DNA of 64,000 nt from contig WPIO01000001.1 of NCBI GenBank assembly GCA_009760855.2, positions 15,859,001-15,923,000 of the forward strand. Reading direction: 5' to 3'. The notes under the pieces were generated by a model, which was not told the origin of the DNA, ran no database searches, and worked only from the letters and a program-made list of their open reading frames with translations. The DNA is from Cristatella mucedo. Taxonomy: Eukaryota; Bryozoa; Phylactolaemata; Cristatellidae. Shown here in pieces: positions 57,213 to 64,000 of the stretch. The first letter of the stretch is position 1. Each line of letters opens with the position of its first letter. A program made the translations under genes and the position numbers.

Positions 57213-57356
57213 CTATTGTGTTACTCCATAGCCTGAGGTGACACTTAATTTCTCTTTACTTGCTAGTTTGACCAACTTCCGCGATAGCTGCCTCATTGCT
57301 TCGATCATTTATGGACGACCAAAAGATCCTGGCCATGCAGCAAGCAGTATGGTGTG

Positions 57357-57357
57357 G

Positions 57358-57414
<57 letters not shown>

Positions 57415-57418
57415 ATGT
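57357..57418. repeat. (GT)n microsatellite
   Basis: About 55 bp of GT with flanking GTGCATGTGTGTGTGC-type interruptions. Confidence 0.93.
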
Positions 57419-57469
57419 GTGTGTGCATGCATGCGCGTGCGTGTTTGCCTGCATGTTAGCGCACGTGTC

Positions 57470-57730
57470 ACAGTCTCTCAGCTCCACCAAGCTGAAAGAT
57501 GTTTCTGCTCGAGAGCTTTCTATGGCAAAGTAAAAGCCCAAGCGGCTTTCTATACTCGTACAATAGCCGATGGACTTCGTCTTACCACGACAAGGAGAAA
57601 GTGAGACACGTAGCCGAGCCAGGACAGTCGAGGAAGTGAGTAGCCTGGGAGTAGCAGCCTAGGATGGCTGGAAAGGGTGTGCCAGAGCTGGCAGGTGGAG
57701 TGAATATGTCGTTGCCGTGGTGCCCTGCTG
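57470..57730 (-). mobile_element. LINE-2a 3' UTR, diverged
   Basis: Aligns by eye with 61230-61500 and 17670-17900 (CCCAAGCGGCTTTCTATAC, GACTTCGTCTTACCACGACA, GTGAGTAGCCTGGGAGTAGC). Confidence 0.6.
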
Positions 57731-58114
57731 ATGTATGCATTTTGCCGAGCTCTTGCTATTTCATTCGTCTTCCAAGTGGGCGTGAGCTGTCAACTACAAA
57801 CCGCAAGAGCTCGGTAGGAGATATGGCAGCACTGATGCAGCCCAAGTCTGAGAGTTCTACAGAACTTGCACTTGTTCTGCGCAGCAGGGTTTAACTTGAA
57901 CCTTGCTTAGTTTTAAGTTTTGGTATGGGACTGTTGTATAGTCTTCATCCTTGTGGATGCAAGTATCTTTTGTCATGAACTGAATATCATTTTGTCGTCA
58001 GCCTTAAGTGCATGCTTGGCTTGCGTAGAGAGTAACTGTTTTGAGCAATCTGACTCGTCTCATTGGGTGGTTGCTGAAAAGTCTTTGCATTATCTATCTT
58101 GCCTCTCAATTTGC

Positions 58115-58298
58115 AGCTAAGAGTGTGTCTGCTAGCTGTTTGCATACACAGGTTCGTATGACTAAATTCACGTCTCTTTACTTGACCTTCTTGCCATGCA
58201 TGCAGGACTATGTGATTGAATTGTACAAGCTTGCTGCTGGCTATAAGGGGGGGACCTACAGTGTCACCTCCCTGCTGGACAAGGGCGCATCAGATTGA
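58115..58298 (+). CDS. Candidate 3' exons of an unknown gene
   Basis: Two splice-compatible pieces: 58115-58151 (acceptor atttgcag, donor ACACAG|gttcgt; [11 protein letters not shown]) and 58206-58298 (acceptor catgcag; [20 protein letters not shown]...GASD then TGA). The second reads like a protein end. No family was recognised and no upstream exon is certain; the open stretch 57740-57893 (LPSGRELSTTNRKSS) may belong to it. Confidence 0.3.
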
Positions 58299-58317
58299 CT
58301 GACCCGACAGGATGTAA

Positions 58318-58318
<1 letters not shown>

Positions 58319-58412
<94 letters not shown>

Positions 58413-58428
58413 GAGAGAGAGAGAGAGA
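58319..58428. repeat. (GA)n microsatellite, about 110 bp
   Basis: Near-pure GA array starting 20 bp after the TGA of the candidate exon 58206-58298. Confidence 0.97.
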
Positions 58429-60144
58429 ATGCATTTGGAGACTTTTCTTGCTCGGGTGACGTGCGTCGGACCTGTCTGCCCTTTCTTGTAATTTAAAAAT
58501 GGAACATGGGTGCCGGTCTGTAAGGCGTGCACGTGTGTGTAGGGGTTTGCATGCGTGTCTGCACACAGGTAGGAATATGCTTGCTCGCGTGCACATGCGT
58601 TCGTGCGAGCTCAGTCGCAGGAACTTTACCCTGACAGTTGTAGTAAAATCACAGCAATATTCGTGTTTTACCTGTGCCTGAAGGATTGTATGGGGACAGA
58701 TAATCAGCACGCACAAGCACATGAGATTGCTGTGTGCATCAGATGTAGAGCACCGGCCTAAAAACATTCTTCTACCATTGCTCGGTAAAGAGATACCACT
58801 TGTACCATTGACCCTACGTCACATAAAATACCTCGGCTGGTTTTGACAGTTTCTTGGTCAGTGGGTCCCGATAGACCAGACGATATGAAGCAAGATGTCT
58901 GCTCTGATCCCAAGGCCTTTGACATCTTAGCTCCTTCGTGACTCCCGATGACTGAACGGCTGCACCAGTTTTGGCTCGTGCCTCTGAACAATGAATTAGC
59001 TGCTGTCACTTCGGTTCACCTAAAGACTGTTGTCGACAGGGGTTTTTGCAGTACAGGTCCTAGACTGTGCCGCCCCCACATGAACAATTCTTGTGCAACG
59101 TCAGTATCCTCTCGTCTGCTGTCGACTTTGGCCCTTCTTTTCCGACCGTCACATGACGCCACTTCTGCGCCACGCGACATTTTCTCCACTGCCCCTCTGA
59201 CTCGGTTATGCTTCTTTACTTTCTCTTTGCTCCATGAGATGGAGTGTGTTGGCTACTATATGCATTCTTTAAGCTGCTACGGTTGTGAGTGCAATATAGA
59301 AGTCTCTCCAGGGTGACATCCACTTAGTTTTCATGGCTTTTTTGGGATGTGTATAGAAGCGGCTGGTTTTGAGCACTCTTAGGCACCCTGTACAAGCATA
59401 GGGCAATCTCTTAAAATGTGTAATGTATGCAGGATTTATATGATCAGGTCAAGAGTATCGGCAAGCTTGCTTGTTCCATAGGGCTGGTACAGCCAAGCTT
59501 CTTTTAACCGCCGCTCAATAACATTACGTGGGGGATGAAGTTGTCGAGTGAATTTTTGGCTGCCTCACAGACGAAAGTAAGCCTAGTTAAGATGCAAGCA
59601 CCATAGTACTTCACATCTGACCTTTTTAAGTAAGTTTCTTCAGTTGGGATGTCGTTCGGCCATCAACTGTTGTAGATTATACCTCTTCAACTGCTGTCTC
59701 CTATCAAGGCTCTAGGTCTTGGCCCAGGGGTAAGGCGCTCGCACTTCGCGACCCAGGTAGTACGCTAGAGTCCTGAAGCAGGCAACAATCCTTTATTGGC
59801 CACTGCAAATAGGGGTGAATGGCCGTTCAGGCCCTTCTTCTGCTGTACCGACGAGGCTGTTAAATAAGCTCACCTTTACTTTACCCATTGCTTTTGCATT
59901 ACCCATTCCTTGGTTGTGGCTGCTGGTTTTGTTTCACTCTCAGCCTATTTTGACCCTCAGCTGCTCAGAAAACAGGACATTAGCTGTCTTCTAGCTTATA
60001 TGAAATCGTAGTGGAATCACAGGTGCACATGCCAAAAATGCTGATTTCGACCATCAACTATCTCGTTAACCACTTCCAAATCAGCACCTTACCTGATGAT
60101 TCTTATGGCCATCTAACACTCCTTTCTCTAGCTTTTTTTGTCAG
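58429..60144. other. Intergenic, SINE B copy
   Basis: A SINE family B copy on the plus strand at 59712-59878 (GTCTTGGCCCAGGGGTAAGG, GCTGTTAAATAAGCTCA). A 122-codon frame at 58948-59316 has no recognisable motif. Otherwise nothing seen. Confidence 0.5.
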
Positions 60145-60555
60145 CAAGATCGATTAAGATCGACGAGTGGGTCACCAAGGTAACATGCCCACTGGACTCC
60201 TCACCCTTAGTTCATTGCAGTTTGTCTAGCATTCTTCAATCTTCCTTGCATCGGAACACCACTGTCATTACTATTTATTTAGGTCTCGGTGTATCCACAG
60301 TATAGCCTGGACTTACAATGTCGTGAATTTATCGGGCAGATTAATGTCCCTACGGTACATATTTCATTTTGAGCATTTACTGCAGTCATAAATTGTGTTT
60401 GCAGTCCACTGTTTGTTCTCCGTCCTTCATTTTGTTTGCTGCTTGTTCTTGCTTACTGACATGCGAATCTATGCTAAAAAAAAAGTATTAGTTGTTAAGA
60501 AAGCTCATTAATTTGCAATGTAACGCTTCTTCTTTTTATTGTTTAGACGGTGTAG
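60145..60555 (+). other. Spliced upstream frame or 5' UTR of PATL1
   Basis: Two well-formed exons: 60145-60179 (acceptor ttgtcag, donor CCAAG|gtaaca) and 60283-60354 (acceptor tatttag, donor CTACG|gtacat), then 60547 (acceptor tgtttag). They form one open frame (RSIKIDEWVTK, VSVYPQYSLDLQCREFIG, QINVPT, TV) closing at TAG 60553-60555, directly before the PATL1 ATG. It could be the end of an upstream gene, an upstream ORF, or plain 5' UTR. Confidence 0.4.
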
Positions 60556-61003
60556 ATGGACCTTGATGCAGCTATTGACAACGATGAGATTGACCAGCTG
60601 AATGATGAAACTTTCGGAGCCGACATCTTGGAAGGTCAGCATTATCTTTAGTGTATCACGTGCTATTCATACAAAATGGCTTTCGAATAGTCCGACTGTG
60701 GGTTGAATGCTCGGCTTCTAGACTTGTTTTGTATGCACTGTTACTGGGCAGGTCTGATGCTGGGAAGAGGCATTCCTGCCGGGCAGTCCCCAGTTCCTAC
60801 CTCATGTATCCGCAGTGCAATGACCCTGGCATGCTGCGTTTTGGTTTTGTACACCTGGTAAGAGAGTGCTCTTACATGCAGGAGGCGACTGGGAGGAGGA
60901 ACACGAGAAGCTTGCTGAGGAAGTTGAAATTGATAAACTTGGGAATGAAGCTGACAAGCTGCAGCTTTCAGATCAGCTCCATGCCACTTACGGAGGAGCA
61001 CAG
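60556..61003 (+). CDS. PATL1: PATL1 (PAT1 homologue), first coding exons
   Basis: Exons 60556-60634 and 60882-61003, joined in phase 1. They encode MDLDAAIDNDEIDQLNDETF then GADILE, and GGDWEEEHEKLAEEVE. Human PATL1 begins with DEEIDQFNDDTFG and DDDWQEAHERLAELEE: the acidic N-terminal motif that in Pat1 proteins binds the DDX6/Dhh1 helicase. PAT1 proteins bridge DDX6, LSm1-7 and decapping factors in P-bodies. The start ATG follows an in-frame TAG. The donor after 61003 (CAG|gtgtga) leads to further exons; most lie beyond the window. Confidence 0.78.
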
Positions 61004-61229
61004 GTGTGAGATAATTGACGTGCAGTTTTTGATCTCTCGCGAGCGATGGCTTGTGTTTCTGTTGTCTGTAGCACAGAGTCTGTCAATATCAGCTTATTTA
61101 TGGTCGCATGTGTTATGGATTCTCTTTTGTCCAGAATCACACTAGTGAGCTTGTACCTTAGCCTGCTTACTTTACCTTAACTAGCTGAGCATTTTACTTG
61201 GCTTGTTTGGTCACAGTGTGATGTGATTA

Positions 61230-61500
61230 TGTGATGTATCTCCGTCAGTAACTCCACAAAGTCATAAAGACCACGTGGGTGTTATGCAGGAGAGTTTTGT
61301 ATAGCGCACTCACAGCCTAAGCGGCTTTCGGTACGCATTCGGTAGCCAACAGACTTCGTCTCACGCAACAAAGAGAAAGTGGGAAGCATAGCAGAGTCAG
61401 GAGAGCAGTTGAGGTAGTGAGTAGCATAGAAGTAGCAGTTCAGGACCGCTGAAAAACATGTGCCATAGTCGGCAGTTGGATAGTAGATGTCGTTGCGTAA
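61230..61500 (-). mobile_element. LINE-2a 3' UTR
   Basis: Close match to 17670-17900: GTAACTCCACAAAGTCATAA, GCCTAAGCGGCTTTCGGTAC, CCAACAGACTTCGTCTCACG. It lies in the PATL1 intron. Confidence 0.82.
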
Positions 61501-61745
61501 GAAGTGTGTGTGTGCAAACGTCGGTCGTTTTTAGGTATTCTACGTTTTTCACAGTGTAGTGTACAATAGTAATGCACACTTAAGTAATGTGGCCGTGCTG
61601 AGAGTTCCTCAGGCTTAGAGGATTATCTTTGCTGCTGCATGTTCTTGCTCCTAGATGGCCTTATTCCCGAGTTCCTCCTGGGCAGCTTAAGAAAGCTCTA
61701 TTAACTGAGTGTAGAAGGATAGTGCTTCGTAATTATTTTTGACAG

Positions 61746-61766
61746 CATGCAGCTGGACGTGCGCAG
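61746..61766 (+). CDS. PATL1: Possible 21-nt PATL1 microexon
   Basis: A strong acceptor (tttttgacag) and donor (GCGCAG|gtaagg) enclose exactly 21 nt, phase 0 on both sides, compatible with the phase-0 donor at 61003. It would add HAAGRAQ. No homology support, so tentative. Confidence 0.4.
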
Positions 61767-61825
61767 GTAAGGCAGGCCTTATTTGTTGTCTTTACAGACC
61801 TTTGCATGTGGCTCTACTCACTTTG

Positions 61826-62008
61826 GTGAGCCGTGATGACTCACTAGGTAAGGCTGTTGCTTTTCACGACCTGGGCCCCGAGGTCGTGGGTTCGAATCCT
61901 GTGGTGAGCGATCCTTTATCGCCACTGCAAGCAGTGGCGATTGCCGTAAAGGCTCTTTTGTTGCTATACATAAAGAGACTGCTAAATCGGCTAGTATTTA
62001 TTATATTT
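61826..62008 (+). mobile_element. SINE family B, full length
   Basis: Close copy of 22949-23118, with a perfect B-box GGTTCGAATCC at 61889-61899, TTTATCGCCACTGCAAGCAG and the GCTGCTAAATCGGCTAG end. Confidence 0.9.
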
Positions 62009-63273
62009 ACTTGCCACACCGACACACGAAGTCGTGCATACACGCACAAACTCACAAGCCAGCCAGAAAGGCTCGTATATACATATGCACACTTTATGCA
62101 CAGGTACATATAATAACATTGCATGTGCATGTAGATGTAGATGAGCATTAAAGGTTGCTTGTAACATCCAGGTGCTCGGGACCCTTCTAGCTTGAGCAGC
62201 TATCCAGATCGGTGTCTTTGCATCTTGGACTTCAAGTTGCCCTAGCTTTAAAAGAATGCTGTTTCATTATTATCTTGGCTGTTCTTAGTCTTCTTTACTT
62301 GATAATGGAGTTATGTGGCAAGTTCTTGTGGGGCATACCTCATTATTGTATGTCTATATATCTGCATTGCCTGACTCTTGGGGTTCTAGACTAAGATGTG
62401 TTCTTGTGTTGACTCAAGTGTCACAACCTTAAATCCTGCCTAAGGTTGCCTGGTTCTGAAATTGTGTGCCTGGATTTTTCTTAACTTATGAAAGCGATTG
62501 CTGATAGCACTTGAACTCCTTGTCCTAGGAGACCTAAACTGATTGCCAAGAATCATGTCTGTCTGCACTGATGATTCCTCAATCATACTGAAGGTATTTG
62601 CTTGTATGCTCGGAGTATTTTCTGACCGGAAGCTTCACATTGATAGAATGGGAAGCTTGCAGCCCTGTCCATGACCACACAGGTACATCGAGTACACACT
62701 GGGCAGGGTCTGACATACACGTCCACCCCCTGCTGGTAAGACCAATTTCGAATAAGGAATCAGATCAAAACATCATGTATGTGAACGACACCGTTTGTAA
62801 AGGCACTTATGCAGTATCACTTGTACCACGTGTAGTTGAAAATTAATCTATAGCAGCAATTCATCAATTGTAAAACTCTAAATAAAAGGTCGTTCTGAAA
62901 GCAGTACAAAAACATATCGACAATATTTAAGCCAGCGAGCCAATCAAGTTGAAGGGTGCTACTGGCTAGGCTACCGGTGGCTCGATTCTGGTGACCTCGT
63001 GGGGCGCCCGGAGTCGATGGCTTCAAGCCCGAGTTCAAGCATCGAGCTGCTCTGTGGCTGCATATGCTGAAGCCCTTGCATGCTTGCCTCAGGTTTCCTC
63101 ACGTGAGTTACCTCACTTAGTGTGTTGCTTTGAGTTCTGGTATCCGTCCTCACTGTAGCTGCACAAGCACCCTGTTGATATACAAGCAGCTACTAGAGCG
63201 TTTGGAGTTGGCCGTTAGCTCCACTATTGTACATTGCCTTAATCGACCACCACGATGTTAAAGTGGCCCCTTA
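62009..63273. other. PATL1 intron, nothing certain
   Basis: No exon could be supported. A 20-nt block at 62669-62688 (acceptor gcttgcag, donor ACACAG|gtacat) has splice-like ends but a stop in the expected frame. AATAAA at 62880 has no gene end before it. Confidence 0.4.
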
Positions 63274-63797
63274 ATCCTGGTTTAGATGGCGAGTCTTGCT
63301 TCCTACCTACTCGAGTCTCACTACAGTCTTCCGGTTTGTAGGAGGTTTAGACGGCAGTCGTGCTCCATGTCTGGCTTCCTACTCGCTCCGCCCACTGAGC
63401 TTTCGTGGGATAGCAATGGCGTTTCTCTATGGCCAGACTTTGCTTAAGAAATTATTGGTCTGAAACCTGTCTGCTGTAGCCTTTATCGCTCGTTGCATCA
63501 AAATCTTATTCTTAAACTCGGAACGCAGCCTGTCTGATAAACAGGAACCCGCCAGGAACACATCGATGATTTCGCTGGTCAAGTCGCCCACCATTCCTTG
63601 CTAAGCAGCGCATTAGGCATGGCCCATCTACGATTGGTCACTTGCTAAGTCTTGGTCGAAATTATAGAACCGGGTTTGGCTGTTTGTATTTGCCAGTCTT
63701 CCCCTAAGTCTGGACCGGCCCGCGGTATTGGTGTGACATATACACCGAAGACTCCTGCTAGTAGGTAGGAAGCAAGACTCGCAGTCTAAACCAGGCC
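63274..63797. mobile_element. PIF/Harbinger-like MITE, copy 2
   Basis: 524 bp, inverted relative to copy 1 (42268-42817). Ends ATCCTGGTTTAGATGGCGAG and AGTCTAAACCAGGCC, flanked by direct TTA (63271-63273 and 63798-63800). The minus strand carries the same fossil start, MVGDLTSEIIDVFLAGS, near 63540-63595, and the same GAGCGATAAAGGCT block. Confidence 0.82.
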
Positions 63798-63867
63798 TTA
63801 CGGTCAAACTCGACCTTCTAGCCATCAACAGACAGGGGAATTCTACAATGTGATCATGTAATAAACT

Positions 63868-63910
63868 GTTTGTCTGTGTGTGTGTGTGTGCGTGCGTGCG
63901 TGTGCGCGCG
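63868..63910. repeat. (TG)n / (CG) microsatellite
   Basis: Short TGTGTG array grading into CGTGCG and GCGCGCG. Confidence 0.85.
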
Positions 63911-64000
63911 ACTGTTCACCAACACCGATAGGACAATAAGATTAGGAAGTACATACCTCCTGATTTACTTATTTCGGTACCGTGAGTCATGTGCTGTTCG

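Noticed and set aside
58948-59316. 122-codon plus-strand frame
   Set aside because: No motif or family recognised; composition is unremarkable.
62669-62688. A 20-nt exon of PATL1
   Set aside because: Splice-like ends, but a stop codon appears in the phase required by the preceding exon.

Overview
This window is nuclear DNA of a multicellular animal. It has spliced genes with consensus GT-AG introns of 0.1-6 kb, tRNA-derived SINEs, non-LTR retrotransposons, hAT and PIF/Harbinger-like DNA transposons, and long dinucleotide arrays. Nothing bacterial (operons, Shine-Dalgarno sites, CRISPR) is present. I cannot place the species from sequence alone; the genes are conserved across animals and the repeats look invertebrate.

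2.8-34.4 kb, + strand: the 3' part of one large gene, an orthologue of RAD54L2/ARIP4, a SNF2-family nuclear DNA translocase. I place 16 coding exons (2847-34009). Their splice phases agree at every junction and together they encode 1,073 residues ending at a stop, with a poly(A) signal at 34366. The 5' exons, including the Walker A (motif I) exon, lie upstream of the window. Introns are loaded with SINE and LINE copies, and one intron has a likely GC donor.

34.4-49.1 kb: a transposon-dense intergenic stretch. It holds a 4-kb LINE on the - strand (endonuclease and reverse transcriptase domains) split by a possible solo LTR, a PIF/Harbinger-like MITE, two convergent broken hAT transposase genes, a broken Ty3/gypsy integrase end, and several SINEs.

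49.1-50.3 kb, + strand: the last two exons of an inositol monophosphatase-like gene, in matching phase. No upstream exons were recognised.

50.3-60.1 kb: more LINE and SINE copies and dinucleotide arrays, with a few weak exon candidates.

60.1-64 kb, + strand: the start of a PATL1 (PAT1, mRNA decapping/P-body) homologue, running off the right edge. Its ATG directly follows an in-frame TAG that closes an upstream spliced reading frame. A second PIF/Harbinger-like MITE lies at 63.3-63.8 kb.

No unknown multi-gene system was found. The most informative unusual items are: the SINE and LINE families sharing the same 3' stem-loop, which suggests a mobilisation pair; the two MITEs with TTA target duplications and a shared fossil reading frame; a 78-bp perfect palindrome; the GC-AG intron; and the TAG-ATG junction at PATL1.
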